From the NCBI GenBank assembly GCA_022846095.1, contig AP025583.1:4179279-4243278 (forward strand): a stretch of DNA of 64,000 bases, written 5' to 3'. The notes below the pieces were generated by a model. That model searched no databases and was not told where the DNA came from. It saw nothing but the letters and a program-made list of their open reading frames with translations. Positions within the stretch are counted from its first letter, which is position 1; every line of letters begins with the position of its first letter. A program made the translations under genes and the position numbers. This DNA comes from Oscillospiraceae bacterium (lineage in GTDB: Bacteria > Bacillota > Clostridia > Oscillospirales > Oscillospiraceae). Positions 36,724-46,078 of this stretch are shown here, one piece after another.

Positions 36724-37221
36724 ATGCAGACGGTCAGAGTTGTTGAGATTCCCGGCATGAAAGCGGCTTTTTCGGGTCCTCTCTCCTCCAAAGAGGCATT
36801 TGAGCGGTTCAACACGTGGTTCAGCCGGTTTCACGCAGCTCAATCATGCGAATTGTATCCGCGAGACTTTATGTGGTACAACGAGAGGCTCGGCGTCCAG
36901 GAGTGGTTTTACGCCCTGCCCGCAAACTGCGATCCGTCCGAAATCACGGATTTTGAGATCGTGGATCTGCCCTCGGGCCTCTATGCGGCGGCCTCTTGCC
37001 TGAACGCCGATTTAGACGCCGCGAAGGACTGGCTGAGCACCCGGGAAGAGATTATCGCATGGGTCGAGGCCAGCGGCAGCTTTGAGCTCTACCGCAACGG
37101 GGAGGGCAGGGCCGAGCGGTACCCCATGTTTCATATCGTCTCCCCCGGTTGGATGATGCCCATGGGCATATCGGTTGAGGACCTCTATGTCCCGATTGTA
37201 ACAAAGGGCGGCGGGGAGTAG
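36724..37221 (+). CDS. GyrI-like effector-binding domain protein
   Basis: 165 residues, ATG 36724. Begins MQTVRVVEIPGMKAAFSGPL and has FMWYNERLGVQEWFYAL, FEIVDLPSGLYAAASCLNAD and MFHIVSPGWMMPMGISVEDL, the pattern of the AraC-effector/GyrI small-molecule-binding fold. No DNA-binding part, so it is a stand-alone binder; relatives hydrolyse cyclopropanoids or sequester drugs. Ends at a long terminator. Ligand unknown. Confidence 0.75.
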   Translation: MQTVRVVEIPGMKAAFSGPLSSKEAFERFNTWFSRFHAAQSCELYPRDFMWYNERLGVQEWFYALPANCDPSEITDFEIVDLPSGLYAAASCLNADLDAAKDWLSTREEIIAWVEASGSFELYRNGEGRAERYPMFHIVSPGWMMPMGISVEDLYVPIVTKGGGE

Positions 37222-37239
37222 GACCGAACCGCGGAAATT

Positions 37240-37286
37240 AAAAACAGGGTGTATTCTGCAAGAAGCAGAATACACCCTGTTTTTGC
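37240..37286. terminator. 20-bp terminator hairpin
   Basis: Perfect arms 37240-37259 and 37265-37284 around AAGAA, each ending in A5/T5, so it is bidirectional. Confidence 0.85.
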
Positions 37287-37319
37287 AGTTTTGTGCGGAT
37301 AAGGTGGCCGATGTTGGAC

Positions 37320-37339
37320 GGGCGATTCATGAATCGCCC
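37320..37339. repeat. 20-bp palindromic repeat
   Basis: GGGCGATTCATGAATCGCCC; a near copy (GGGCGGTTCATGAACCGCCC) lies at 48533-48552. Confidence 0.7.
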
Positions 37340-37632
37340 CTACGAGTGCCAAACGCTGTACGGGGCATGGCAGTACATGCGGCTTTTCAGGCACCCATTG
37401 AACCGCAACTACTTTCAAGTTTGGGCGGGTCATGTGCCGCAGGGGCGGCAGCCCTATTCGCCTCAAGTGCCAGACCGAACCGAGCCCTGAGCGCTGCCAA
37501 GTCTTGCAGGTTGCCTGAACCGCACCGCCGCCGGGCCCCGGGTCCAGGGCCCGCAGGCCCTGGTTGTTTCTTCCCGGGGTTCTTTGCAAGCAAAGAATCC
37601 CGCCGCCGGAGGCCCGGCCTCCAAAAAAGGAA

Positions 37633-37674
37633 ACGGATTGCCGCGTCGGCCCTGCGGGCCTCCTCGCAATGACA
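37633..37674. repeat. REP-like palindromic repeat, copy 1
   Basis: ACGGATTGCCGCG and CTCGCAATGACA flank a GC-rich hairpin core. Shared with 53443-53483 and 53804-53840. Confidence 0.65.
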
Positions 37675-37683
37675 GGGTTCGCC

Positions 37684-38718
37684 TTATCCCCCGGGGCGCT
37701 CCGCGATCCAGGCACTGCCCACCACCACGTCCCCCTGGTAGAACACGGCCAGCTGCCCCGGCGTGGGGGCCCGGGCGGGCACGTTCAGGCGGATTTCCAC
37801 GCCCGCCCCCGCCGGGAGGAGGGCGGCCGGGGTCTGGCTTTTGGAGTGGCGCAGGCGCACGTCCACCGCCATAGGCCCCTCCAGGGCGGGGATGGAGATC
37901 CAGTTGGGATCGGTGCAGAACACCGTCTCCGCGCACAGATCCCCCCCGTCGGAGAGCAGCACCTCGTTTGTCTCCGGCCGGATGGCGGAGACGAAGTAGC
38001 GGTGGGGGCCGGAGATCCCCAGCCCCCGGCCCTGGCCCAGGGTGTAGTGGTGGATGCCCTTGTGCCGCCCCAGCACGTTGCCCGTCTTGTCCACGAAGTC
38101 GCCGGGGGGCGGGGTGCCGCCCCGCGCGTCCAGCCAGGCGGCGTAGTCCCCGCCGGGGACGAAGCAGATCTCCATGCTGTCCGGCTTGTCCGCCACCGGG
38201 AGCTCCCCCAGCCCCGCCATGGCCCGCACCTGGGCCTTCTCGTACCCGCCCAGGGGGAAGCGCACCCGGCGCAGGATGTCCTGGGGCAGGCGGGAGAGCA
38301 TATAGGACTGGTCGTTGGCGGGCAGCCCCTTGAGAAGCAGCGCCCGCCCGTCCCGGCCCACGCCGGTGCGGGCGTAGTGCCCGGTGGCCACGTACCGCGC
38401 CCCCACCCGGTCGGCCGCGGCCAGCAGGGCGGGGAACTTCACCGCCGGGTTGCAGCGGGCGCAGGGCAGGGGGGTGCGCCCGGAGAGGTAGTCGCGGGCA
38501 AAGGGGGCGCAGACCTCCCGCTCCAGCGCCCGGGAAATATCCGCCGCCTCAAAGGGCAGGCCCAGCCGGGCGGCCACCGCCCGGGCGTCGTCCTCCCCGG
38601 CGGCGCAGGGGCCGATGGACAGCCAGACGCAGTAAACGTCGTAATCCGCCGCCAGCAGCGACGCCGCCACCGCCGAGTCCACCCCGCCGGACAGGCCCAA
38701 AACCACGCGCTCCCTCAT
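37684..38718 (-). CDS. mnmA: tRNA-specific 2-thiouridylase
   Basis: 344 residues from ATG 38718, which overlaps the stop of the cyclase gene as ATGA. PP-loop LGLSGGVDSAVAASLL, catalytic Cys in PLPCARCNPAVKF, second Cys in SMEICFVPGGDYAAWL and tRNA-binding blocks (GHYARTGVG; ANDQSYMLSRLPQ; HKGIHHYTLGQGRGLGI). Puts 2-thio on U34 of tRNA Lys, Glu and Gln. Both active-site cysteines are present. Placed in one run with mnmG, whose enzyme modifies the same base. Confidence 0.93.
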   Translation of the reverse strand: MRERVVLGLSGGVDSAVAASLLAADYDVYCVWLSIGPCAAGEDDARAVAARLGLPFEAADISRALEREVCAPFARDYLSGRTPLPCARCNPAVKFPALLAAADRVGARYVATGHYARTGVGRDGRALLLKGLPANDQSYMLSRLPQDILRRVRFPLGGYEKAQVRAMAGLGELPVADKPDSMEICFVPGGDYAAWLDARGGTPPPGDFVDKTGNVLGRHKGIHHYTLGQGRGLGISGPHRYFVSAIRPETNEVLLSDGGDLCAETVFCTDPNWISIPALEGPMAVDVRLRHSKSQTPAALLPAGAGVEIRLNVPARAPTPGQLAVFYQGDVVVGSAWIAERPGG

Positions 38719-39347
38719 AACACCGCCACCGCGCGCACCGGCGCGCCGTCCGCCTGCGCAAATTTCAGGGGCAGGGCGCAGAAGCTGAACGTCTGTTCTA
38801 AAATGTCCACAATGTCCACCAAGTTTTCCACAATGACCATCCCGGCCCCTAACAGCGCCCGGTGATTGGGCAGATTGGCCGCGTCCACATGGTCCACCGA
38901 TACCGCGTCCACCCCCACGCCCTTGAGCCCCGCCGCAGCCAGCCGCCCCGCGCAGGCGGGGCTGAACACCGGGAAGCCCGTGAAGTATTCGGGTTTTCCC
39001 CAGTACCGGCACCAGCCTGTGGAAAAGAGCACGAAATCCAGCCGCCCCAGATCCAGGCCGTCCAGGCACTCCGGGCCGATTTCTGCCCCGGCGGGCAGGC
39101 GCGTGCAGTCCACCGCCGCCGCCGGGCCCGCGAAACGCTCCACATCCAGCGCGTCCAATGTGGACAAGTCCCCGAAGAGGTGGGCGGGGGCGTCCATATG
39201 GGTGCCCGTGTGGGAGCAAAACGTGAGCAGGGTCTCCCGGTAGCCGTCCCGTGGGACGGTGGCCCCGGGGGTAAGCCTGGGGCCCGGATCGCCGGGGTAG
39301 ACCGGCATGTCCTCCGTGATGGTGTGGGTCAGGTCCAGCAGCTTCAA
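38715..39347 (-). CDS. Cyclase/kynurenine-formamidase-like metal hydrolase
   Basis: 210 residues from TTG 39347 (AGGAGGAGG in front), overlapping the mnmG stop by four bases. Begins with [10 protein letters not shown] and has [15 protein letters not shown] and the metal signature [18 protein letters not shown], all marks of the cyclase family (Mn/Zn amidohydrolase). Family members act on N-formylkynurenine, isatin or polyketides. No tryptophan-breakdown genes are near. It overlaps mnmA and mnmG at both ends, so it is expressed with the tRNA-U34 enzymes. Substrate unknown. Confidence 0.85.
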   Translation of the reverse strand: MKLLDLTHTITEDMPVYPGDPGPRLTPGATVPRDGYRETLLTFCSHTGTHMDAPAHLFGDLSTLDALDVERFAGPAAAVDCTRLPAGAEIGPECLDGLDLGRLDFVLFSTGWCRYWGKPEYFTGFPVFSPACAGRLAAAGLKGVGVDAVSVDHVDAANLPNHRALLGAGMVIVENLVDIVDILEQTFSFCALPLKFAQADGAPVRAVAVL

Positions 39348-41179
39348 GGGGCCTCCTCCTTTCCGCCCGGCGGCGCGCCCAAGCAGAGCATCAGCACCGC
39401 CACGTCCGCCGGGGACACGCCGGAAATCCGGCTGGCCTGCCCCAGGTTCAGGGGGCGGATCTTGTCCAGCTTCTGCCGGGCCTCCAGCCGCAGGCCCGCC
39501 ATGGACAGGTAGTCCAGATCCGGGGGCAGGGGGCGGGACTCCAGGCGGCGCAGCTCCTCCACCTGGCGCAGCTGGCGGTTGATGTACCCGGCGTACTTCA
39601 CCGCGATCTCCACGCTCTCGGCCACGTCGGAGCCCAGCGCGGGGCGGTGCGGGTCCACGCAGGCCAGGCCCGCGTAGGTGTTCTCCGGGCGGCGCAGCAG
39701 ATCGCACAGGCGGCCCTGGGCCGTGCCCGTGTGCTCCAGGCGCTTGATCTCCGCGTCCACCGCCCGGTACTTGTCCAGCACCCGCCGGTAGCGCCCGTCG
39801 TCCACCAGGCCGATCTCGTGCCCCACCGGGCACAGGCGGCGGTCGGCGTTGTCCTGGCGGCACAGCAGGCGGTATTCGGTGCGTGAGGTCATCATGCGGT
39901 AGGGCTCGTTGGTGCCCTTGGTCACCAGATCGTCGATGAGCACCCCGATGTACCCCTGGTCCCGGCCCAGCACCAGGGGCGGACGGCCCAAAATCTTCAG
40001 CGCCGCGTTCACCCCGGCCACCAGGCCCTGGGCCGCGGCCTCCTCATACCCGGAGGAGCCGTTGAACTGCCCCGCGCCGTACAGGCCGGGGACTTTTTTA
40101 TGCTCCAGGGTGGGCAGCAGCTCGGTGGGGTCCACGCAGTCGTACTCGATGGCATAGGCCGGGCGGGTCATCTCGGCCTCCTCCAGGCCGGGGATGGTGT
40201 GGAGCATCGCCACCTGCACGTCCTCCGGCAGGGAGGAGGAGAAGCCCTGGAGGTACAGCTCCTCGGTGTCCAGCCCCATGGGCTCCACAAAGAGCTGGTG
40301 GCGCTCCTTCTCCGCAAAGCGCACCACCTTGTCCTCGATGGAGGGGCAGTACCGGGGCCCCACCCCCTCGATGACCCCCGAAAAGAGGGGGGAGCGGTGC
40401 AGGTTGGCCCGGATCACCGCGTGGGTGGCCGCGTTGGTGTAGGTCAGGTGGCAGACCGCCCGGTTTTTCGGGGGGTCCCTTGTCTCGAAGGAGAAGGGCA
40501 CCGTGGTCTCGTCCCCCGGCTGGAGCTCCATTTTGGAAAAATCCACGCTGCGGGCGTTTAGCCGGGGGGGCGTGCCCGTCTTGAAGCGGCGCAGGGTGAG
40601 GCCAAGCCCCTTCAGGCTGTCCGTCAGGGGGAGGGCGGCGGCCAGGCCGTCCGGCCCGCTCTGGCGCGTCACCTCCCCCACGATGGTGCGCCCCCCCAGG
40701 TGGGTGCCCGAGGCCACCACCACGGCCTTTACCCCGTACACCGCCCCGTAGGCGGTGCGCACCCGGTCCACCGCCCCGTCCGCGCCGGTGAACACGTCGG
40801 TGATCTCCGCCTGCTTCACCCACAGGTTCTCCTGCCGCTCCAGGGTGTGCTTCATCCGCTTCTGGTATTCCCGGCGGTCGGCCTGGGCCCGCAGGGACCA
40901 GACGGCGGGGCCCTTCCCCTTGTTGAGCACCCGGTACTGGATGCAGGCCTCGTCGGCGCAGCGGGCCATCTCGCCCCCCAGCGCGTCCAGCTCCCGCACC
41001 AGGTGGCCCTTGCCCGTGCCCCCGATGGCCGGGTTGCAGGGCATATTGCCCACCGCGTCCAGGTTGACGGTGAAGCACAGGGTGCGCAGGCCCAGCCGGG
41101 CGGCGGCCAGCGCCGCCTCGATCCCCGCGTGGCCCGCGCCGATCACCGCTATATCATATTGTCCCGCGAAATAGTCCAT
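39344..41179 (-). CDS. mnmG: tRNA U34 carboxymethylaminomethyl synthase, FAD subunit
   Basis: 611 residues. Rossmann FAD site [20 protein letters not shown], then [20 protein letters not shown] with the conserved Cys, the GRTIVGEV and FKTGTPPRL blocks, and the C-terminal helical domain ([57 protein letters not shown]). With MnmE it makes cmnm5U34 in tRNA. Normal length. First gene of the mnmG, cyclase, mnmA run. mnmE is not in the window. Confidence 0.95.
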   Translation of the reverse strand: MDYFAGQYDIAVIGAGHAGIEAALAAARLGLRTLCFTVNLDAVGNMPCNPAIGGTGKGHLVRELDALGGEMARCADEACIQYRVLNKGKGPAVWSLRAQADRREYQKRMKHTLERQENLWVKQAEITDVFTGADGAVDRVRTAYGAVYGVKAVVVASGTHLGGRTIVGEVTRQSGPDGLAAALPLTDSLKGLGLTLRRFKTGTPPRLNARSVDFSKMELQPGDETTVPFSFETRDPPKNRAVCHLTYTNAATHAVIRANLHRSPLFSGVIEGVGPRYCPSIEDKVVRFAEKERHQLFVEPMGLDTEELYLQGFSSSLPEDVQVAMLHTIPGLEEAEMTRPAYAIEYDCVDPTELLPTLEHKKVPGLYGAGQFNGSSGYEEAAAQGLVAGVNAALKILGRPPLVLGRDQGYIGVLIDDLVTKGTNEPYRMMTSRTEYRLLCRQDNADRRLCPVGHEIGLVDDGRYRRVLDKYRAVDAEIKRLEHTGTAQGRLCDLLRRPENTYAGLACVDPHRPALGSDVAESVEIAVKYAGYINRQLRQVEELRRLESRPLPPDLDYLSMAGLRLEARQKLDKIRPLNLGQASRISGVSPADVAVLMLCLGAPPGGKEEAP

Positions 41180-41237
41180 ACCGGATCCCCCAGTCAGCTT
41201 CGCCGGCAGCCCCCCGCATGGGGGCCTTGCTTTTTCA

Positions 41238-42128
41238 TTACGCGCCGTGGATCACGTCCACTGCGTGGGTGCAGTTCTCGATGTCCGCCACCTTGGGCGC
41301 CCCGCCGTACTCCCCGTCCAGGGTCCAGGGCAGCTCGCTGGCGCAGCGCACCTTGAGGTGGGCCGAGCGTACGCCGGTGACCATGCCGCTGCCGTCCGGC
41401 CCCATCTGGAGCAGGCATTTGATGATGCTCTGCAGCTCCAGGGCGTTCTGGGGCTGGCGCACCAGCACCAGCTCGAACAGGCCGTCGTCCAGCTTGACCT
41501 CGCTGGCCGCCAGGCCCTTGAAGCCCCCCACCGACACGGTGTTGGAGACCATGCCGAAGATGTAGTCCCCCTCCAGGGTACCGCCGTCGTGCTCCACCAC
41601 CAGGCGGTAGGCCTGGATGGAGCCCAGCCGGGTCACCCCCTCCAGCAGGTAGGCCAGGTGGCCGAACATGTTTTTAAACTGCTGGGGGGTGTCGTAGCTC
41701 ACGTCGGTAAAGGCCCCAAATGCCGCCACGTAGACGAAAAAGCGGTCGTTAAACCGGCCGATGTCCACCGGCCGGGGCACCCCGGCGGCGGCGGTGGCCG
41801 CCAGCTTCTCAAACCCCCGGGGCAGGCGCAGGTTGCGGGCGAAGTCGTTGGTGGTGCCCGCCGGGATGTAGCCCACCTCGGGCCGCTCCGGCAGGGCCAT
41901 GAGGCCGGCGATGGTCTCGTGCAGGGTGCCGTCCCCGCCGCAGCAGACCACCCGGTCGAAGTCGCCGCCCAGCTCGGCCGCCACCGCCGTGGCGTCGGCC
42001 TTGCCCTGGGTGGGGTGTACCGTCACCAGCCAGCCCGCCTTGGTGAACTGGTCCAGAAAGGCGGCCAGGCGGCCCCTGGCCTGGCCCTTGCCGGCCTGTA
42101 GATTGTAGATAAAGAGCAGTCTTTTCAT
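41238..42128 (-). CDS. Diacylglycerol kinase-family lipid kinase
   Basis: 296 residues from ATG 42128 after GGAGGAAACT; a longer frame to 42401 has no support. [20 protein letters not shown], the ATP-binding [16 protein letters not shown] and [15 protein letters not shown] blocks are typical of the YegS/DgkB/BmrU family. It phosphorylates diacylglycerol, sphingoid or undecaprenol-type lipids at the membrane. Divergent from azlC. Substrate unassigned. Confidence 0.88.
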   Translation of the reverse strand: MKRLLFIYNLQAGKGQARGRLAAFLDQFTKAGWLVTVHPTQGKADATAVAAELGGDFDRVVCCGGDGTLHETIAGLMALPERPEVGYIPAGTTNDFARNLRLPRGFEKLAATAAAGVPRPVDIGRFNDRFFVYVAAFGAFTDVSYDTPQQFKNMFGHLAYLLEGVTRLGSIQAYRLVVEHDGGTLEGDYIFGMVSNTVSVGGFKGLAASEVKLDDGLFELVLVRQPQNALELQSIIKCLLQMGPDGSGMVTGVRSAHLKVRCASELPWTLDGEYGGAPKVADIENCTHAVDVIHGA

Positions 42129-42258
42129 AGTTTCCTCCATAAAGCAAGTCCATACTGACACATTATACAGGGATCGGCGCAAAAAACAAGGTTGCTTTTG
42201 CATCCTGACTTTAGTAGAATGATGTACCAGATTACACTGTGTTAGGAATGATGCGAGG

Positions 42259-42978
42259 ATGGACCGAAAATCAATCGCCGCCGCCTTCCCGGTCACCCTG
42301 CCGGTGCTGATGGGGTACATCTCCATCGGCATCGCCTTCGGGCTGATGCTGGAGCGGGCCGGCTTCAACTTTATCTGGGCCTTTTTCATGAGCCTGACCA
42401 TCTACGCCGGGTCGGGCCAGTACCTGGGGGTGGAGCTGCTGGCCACCGGCGCGGTGCTGGCCGACGTGGCGCTGCTGACCCTGCTCATCAACTTCCGCCA
42501 CCTGGTGTACGGCCTGTCCATGCTGGAGAAGTTCCGGGGCATGGGGGCGCGCAAGCTCTACATGATTTTCTCCCTCACCGACGAGACCTATGCGCTGCTG
42601 GCCTCCGCCCAGGCCCCCGTGGGGGTGGATCCGAAGAAATTCTACTTCTCGGTGGCGCTGCTGGACCAGACCTACTGGGTTTTGGGCTCCATCATCGGCG
42701 GCGTGGCCGGGGCGCTGCTGCCCCTGGACATCACGGGCATCGACTTCGCCATGACCGCCCTGTTCGTGGTCATCGCGGTGGAGCAGTGGCAGACCTACAA
42801 GAACCATATCCCCGCCCTGCTGGGCGCGGGGGCCACGCTGGTGTTCCTGGTGCTGATCGGCCAGCAGCAGATGCTGCTGCCCTCCCTGGGGGTCATCGTG
42901 CTGGTACTGCTGGTCTGCCGGGACTTTTTGGACGAGGAGCGCCGCGGGGCGCGGAGAAAGGAGGCCGAGGCACAGTGA
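42259..42978 (+). CDS. azlC: Branched-chain amino acid exporter, large subunit
   Basis: 239 residues, ATG 42259. AzlC family: MGYISIGIAFGLMLERAGFN, MSLTIYAGSGQYLGVELLAT, LINFRHLVYGLSMLEKFR and SLTDETYALLASAQ, with about eight membrane segments. Works with AzlD to export leucine, isoleucine, valine and their analogues. The stop overlaps the azlD GTG as GTGA, so the pair is translated together. Confidence 0.93.
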   Translation: MDRKSIAAAFPVTLPVLMGYISIGIAFGLMLERAGFNFIWAFFMSLTIYAGSGQYLGVELLATGAVLADVALLTLLINFRHLVYGLSMLEKFRGMGARKLYMIFSLTDETYALLASAQAPVGVDPKKFYFSVALLDQTYWVLGSIIGGVAGALLPLDITGIDFAMTALFVVIAVEQWQTYKNHIPALLGAGATLVFLVLIGQQQMLLPSLGVIVLVLLVCRDFLDEERRGARRKEAEAQ

Positions 42979-43307
42979 GCACCAATCTGCACGCCGTGGC
43001 CGCCATCGCCATTATGGCGGGGATCACTTTCCTCACCCGGGCCCTGCCCTTCCTGCTCTTCGACCGGGGGGAGGCCCCCCCGAAGATCGTGCTCTACCTG
43101 GGCCGGGTGCTGCCCCCCGCGGTCATCGCCATGCTCATCGTCTACTGTCTGCGGGGGGTCAGCTTCGCCGCCCCCGCCGGGTGGGCCCCCCAGCTCATCG
43201 CCGTGCTGGCGGTGGTGATTCTCCACGTCTGGAAGAAAAACAACTTGCTTTCCATCTTCGGAGGCACTATTCTATACATGATACTGGTTCAGGCTGTGTT
43301 TGTGTAA
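42975..43307 (+). CDS. azlD: Branched-chain amino acid exporter, small subunit
   Basis: 110 residues from GTG 42975. Begins M-S-T-N-L-H-A-V-A-A-I with FLTRALPFLLFDRGEAPPKI, LYLGRVLPPAVIAMLIVYCL and the C-terminal LLSIFGGTILYMILVQ segment: four membrane spans typical of AzlD. Needs AzlC to form the exporter. Its end lies 22 nt before the prepilin-like gene. Confidence 0.9.
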   Translation: MSTNLHAVAAIAIMAGITFLTRALPFLLFDRGEAPPKIVLYLGRVLPPAVIAMLIVYCLRGVSFAAPAGWAPQLIAVLAVVILHVWKKNNLLSIFGGTILYMILVQAVFV

Positions 43308-43328
43308 TACTGGAGGGATGGTGCTGCA

Positions 43329-44096
43329 ATGCGGAAAAGAAAGGGCTTTACACTGGCCGAACTTCTCATTGTGGTCGCCATCATCGGTGTGCTGGCCGCC
43401 GTCGCCATCCCCGTGTTCACCTCCAGTCTGGAAAAGACCAGGGAGACGGTCTGCCTGGCCAACCGCACCTCGGCGCAGCATATTATAACCATGGATAAAC
43501 TGCTGGACGAGAGCCTGGACGCCAAAGGCGCGGAAGCGCTTGTCGCTAAAAGCGTGGGCGCGTTGGATAAGCTCTGCCCTTCCGGAGGAAAATACTATGT
43601 CGGCACGACAATGGACGCCTCTCAACGGCTGATTATCCAGTGTACACGGCATGGGAGGACACCGCCCCAGGCGGTAGGGGACAACATTCAGGATTTGATG
43701 AAATCCGGCGGTATCCTGCGTACAGCGCTGGACGATTATTTCAGCAAACACAGCGGGGCGAATTTGGACTCCTCCGGGCCAAATTTCGGCGGCGACGTAA
43801 AGACTAAAATCGCGACCCACTTGGGAATTACCAATCTATTCGACTTTAAGGTGATGAAGGACACTCAGGGATCCGCCTATGTCATCTATATTTTCAGCGC
43901 CATCGACAGCACGGACAAGGCGGGTCAAAGTATCGACGCCACCCGCTATTACCTCAATAAGGACGGCAGCTTAAGCGACACGAAACCGCCCGAACAGGGC
44001 GTGGCCCAGTTGATGTCAGCTACAGTGGAGGACAAGAACGGAAAGCCCGTCACGTTCCTCAAGCTGAATGAGGGCACTTTTAAAGCTACCAAGTAA
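43329..44096 (+). CDS. Orphan type IV prepilin-like protein
   Basis: 255 residues, ATG 43329. KRKGFTLAELLIVVAIIGVL is a complete class III signal: basic leader, Gly before the cleavage point, Phe at +1, Glu at +5 and a long hydrophobic helix. The rest is a pseudopilin-like globular domain without cysteine pairs at the end (CLANR and DKLCPSGG only). No prepilin peptidase or assembly ATPase is near; azlCD precedes it. It may be a minor pilin, a com-type pseudopilin or a secreted surface protein. A terminator follows at once. Confidence 0.8.
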   Translation: MRKRKGFTLAELLIVVAIIGVLAAVAIPVFTSSLEKTRETVCLANRTSAQHIITMDKLLDESLDAKGAEALVAKSVGALDKLCPSGGKYYVGTTMDASQRLIIQCTRHGRTPPQAVGDNIQDLMKSGGILRTALDDYFSKHSGANLDSSGPNFGGDVKTKIATHLGITNLFDFKVMKDTQGSAYVIYIFSAIDSTDKAGQSIDATRYYLNKDGSLSDTKPPEQGVAQLMSATVEDKNGKPVTFLKLNEGTFKATK

Positions 44097-44097
44097 A

Positions 44098-44139
44098 GAG
44101 CCGGAGGGAAGCGGTTGCTTCCCTCCGGCCTTCTTTTTG
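44098..44139. terminator. Terminator after prepilin-like gene
   Basis: Perfect 12-bp arms CCGGAGGGAAGC (44101-44112) and GCTTCCCTCCGG (44117-44128), then TTCTTTTT. Confidence 0.85.
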
Positions 44140-44141
44140 CG

Positions 44142-45122
44142 TCATACGGGATAGTAGGCGGCAAAGCCGCCCTCCATCCGCTTTTCTACGGCCCCCAGGG
44201 CAATGAGGTGGTCCAGGTGGGACATGCACTCCCCCACGGCGAACCACTTCTGCACCTCGGGGAAGTCCGCCCAGGATCTGGCGCGGATTTTCCACGTCAT
44301 ATGCCCCGCCAGCGCGCAGGCCCCCGACCCGGGGCGCGCCCGCACGGCGGAGAGGGCCTCGTCCAGGCGGCGGCGGTGGTGCTCCAGCAGCGCGTCCACC
44401 CGCGCCCGGAAGGCCCCCGGCCCCCGGTGTCCGGGGAGGGGGATTGCCACCGGGTATTCCCGGATTTTCGCCAGGCTCTCCAGATAGGAACCCAGCGCGT
44501 CGGGCAGCTCGGGCCAGGCGGTGATGTTGGGCGTGATGTCGAAGAGCACGTGGTCCCCCAGCAGCATGACCCCCTGCTCCTCCAGCCAGAAGCACATCTG
44601 CCCCGGCGTGTGGCCGGGCATCAGCAGGCACTTCAGGCGCAGGCCCCCCGTCTCCAGCACGTCCCCGTCCTCCAGGCTCGCGTACCGCCCGCCCTCGGGG
44701 GGCGCCATGGACCGGGCGGGGTTGGTCTGCTCCATGCGCCCCAGGGCGTCGGGCGGAAAGCCCTCGGCGCGGAAGCGCGCGTGCATCTCGTCCCAGAAGG
44801 CGGCGCGCGCCGCGGGGCTCTCCAGGCTGGGCCGGTCCACGGCGCTGACGTAGATTGTGCCCGCCCCGCCCGCGGCCTCGGGGGCCAGCCCCGCGTGGTC
44901 GGAGTGCAGGTGGGTCAGCAGCACGTCCACGTCCCCCGGTCCCAGGCCCAGCTCCCCCAGCGCCCCGAAGAGGGCGCGCCTGCACGGCTCCTGGCGGAAG
45001 CCGGTGTCCACCAGCAGGCTGCGCTCCCGCCCCCGGATCAGGTACGCGTTCAGCTCCCGCAGGGGGTTGCCCGGCAGGGGCACCGGGATGCGGTACAGGC
45101 CCTCCAGGATCGGTTCAATCAT
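44142..45122 (-). CDS. MBL-fold metallohydrolase
   Basis: 326 residues from ATG 45122, which overlaps the mrp stop as ATGA. Metal motif THLHSDHAGLAPE, with further His in MPGHTPGQMCFWLEEQ and DHVLFDITPNI. C-terminal helical part (HHRRRLDEALSAVRARPGSG; MSHLDHLIALGAVEKRM) adds a winged-helix-like tail seen in larger family members. Likely hydrolyses a thioester, lactone or phosphoester. Co-transcribed with mrp. Substrate unknown. Confidence 0.85.
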   Translation of the reverse strand: MIEPILEGLYRIPVPLPGNPLRELNAYLIRGRERSLLVDTGFRQEPCRRALFGALGELGLGPGDVDVLLTHLHSDHAGLAPEAAGGAGTIYVSAVDRPSLESPAARAAFWDEMHARFRAEGFPPDALGRMEQTNPARSMAPPEGGRYASLEDGDVLETGGLRLKCLLMPGHTPGQMCFWLEEQGVMLLGDHVLFDITPNITAWPELPDALGSYLESLAKIREYPVAIPLPGHRGPGAFRARVDALLEHHRRRLDEALSAVRARPGSGACALAGHMTWKIRARSWADFPEVQKWFAVGECMSHLDHLIALGAVEKRMEGGFAAYYPV

Positions 45123-45946
45123 GCCTGGGCGTCCAGCAGGCGGGCCACCTCGGTCAGGTATTTGCCGCCCAGCTCCTCCACCCGGCCCGCGTCCACGGCG
45201 GCGGCCACCGCCGGGTCGATAGGCAGGCGGGCCAGCACCTTGACGCCGTGCTCCGCCGCCACCGCGTCGATATGGCTCTCGCCGAAGATGGCGTGGCGCT
45301 TGCCGCAGTCGGGGCACTGGAAGTAGCTGTAGTTCTCCACCAGGCCCAGCACCGGGATATTCATCATCTCGGCCATCTTCACGGCCTTGGTGACGATCAT
45401 ACTGACCAGATCCTGGGGGGAGGTGACCACCACGATGCCGTCCACCGGCAGGGACTGGAACACGGTCAGGGGCACGTCCCCCGTTCCGGGGGGCAGGTCC
45501 ACGAAGAGGTAGTCCAGCTCGCCCCAGATGACGTCGGTCCAGAACTGCTTGACGGTGCCCGCGATGACGGGGCCGCGCCAGATGACGGGGTCGGTCTCAT
45601 TCTCGGTGAGCAGGTTGAGGCTCATGATCGCCACCCCGCCCTTGGACTCCACGGGGTAGATGCCCAGCTCGCTGCCCGCCGCCCGCTCGTGGACGCCGAA
45701 GGCCTTGGGGATGGAGGGCCCGGTGATGTCGGCGTCCAGGATGCCGACCTTTTTGCCCATGGCGGACATGGCGCAGGCCAGGGAGGAGGTGACCAGGCTC
45801 TTGCCCACGCCCCCCTTGCCGCTGACCACGGCGATCACCTTTTTGACGTTAGAAAGCTCGTTGGCCGGGGCCCGGAAATCCGGGGGCGCGGTGCGCTCAC
45901 CGCAGCTCTCGCCGCAGGACGAGCAGTCGTGGGTACATTCTGACAT
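45119..45946 (-). CDS. mrp: Mrp/NBP35-type Fe-S cluster carrier ATPase
   Basis: 275 residues. N-terminal CTHDCSSCGESCG cluster, deviant Walker A VVSGKGGVGKSLVTSSLACA, DADITGPSIPKAFGV, FVDLPPGTGDVPLTVFQ and a C-terminal CPDCGKRHAIFG pair. Such carriers bind a 4Fe-4S cluster at CXXC sites and hand it to target proteins. Both cysteine sites are present. Heads a pair with an MBL hydrolase. Confidence 0.92.
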   Translation of the reverse strand: MSECTHDCSSCGESCGERTAPPDFRAPANELSNVKKVIAVVSGKGGVGKSLVTSSLACAMSAMGKKVGILDADITGPSIPKAFGVHERAAGSELGIYPVESKGGVAIMSLNLLTENETDPVIWRGPVIAGTVKQFWTDVIWGELDYLFVDLPPGTGDVPLTVFQSLPVDGIVVVTSPQDLVSMIVTKAVKMAEMMNIPVLGLVENYSYFQCPDCGKRHAIFGESHIDAVAAEHGVKVLARLPIDPAVAAAVDAGRVEELGGKYLTEVARLLDAQA

Positions 45947-45966
45947 GGTAAAAACCTCCGGTCTAG

Positions 45967-46078
45967 TTTTTGAATTGAGAATTGATAATTGAGAATGGAG
46001 AATGGCCGCACGGGGCGGCCCGCCCTTCGTCCCTTCTTTCCATTATCAATTATTCATTATCCATTATCCATTATCCCT
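45967..46078. repeat. AT-rich dispersed repeat, copy A
   Basis: TTGAATTGAGAATTGATAATTG...GAATGG and, after a GC-rich loop, CCATTATCAATTATTCATTATCC...: inverted halves forming a long imperfect hairpin. Related to copies at 50158-50191 and 62064-62161. Confidence 0.6.

Larger units (their letters stand above)
37287..37683. other. Noncoding spacer with dispersed repeats
   Basis: About 400 bp without a supportable gene. Holds the palindrome GGGCGATTCATGAATCGCCC (37320-37339) and one copy of the ACGGATTGCCGCG...CTCGCAATGACA repeat (37633-37674). Frames here lack ribosome sites. Confidence 0.6.

Noticed and set aside
37285-37683. Frames in the spacer after the GyrI-like gene
   Set aside because: No ribosome site, no domain, and the DNA is made of dispersed repeats.
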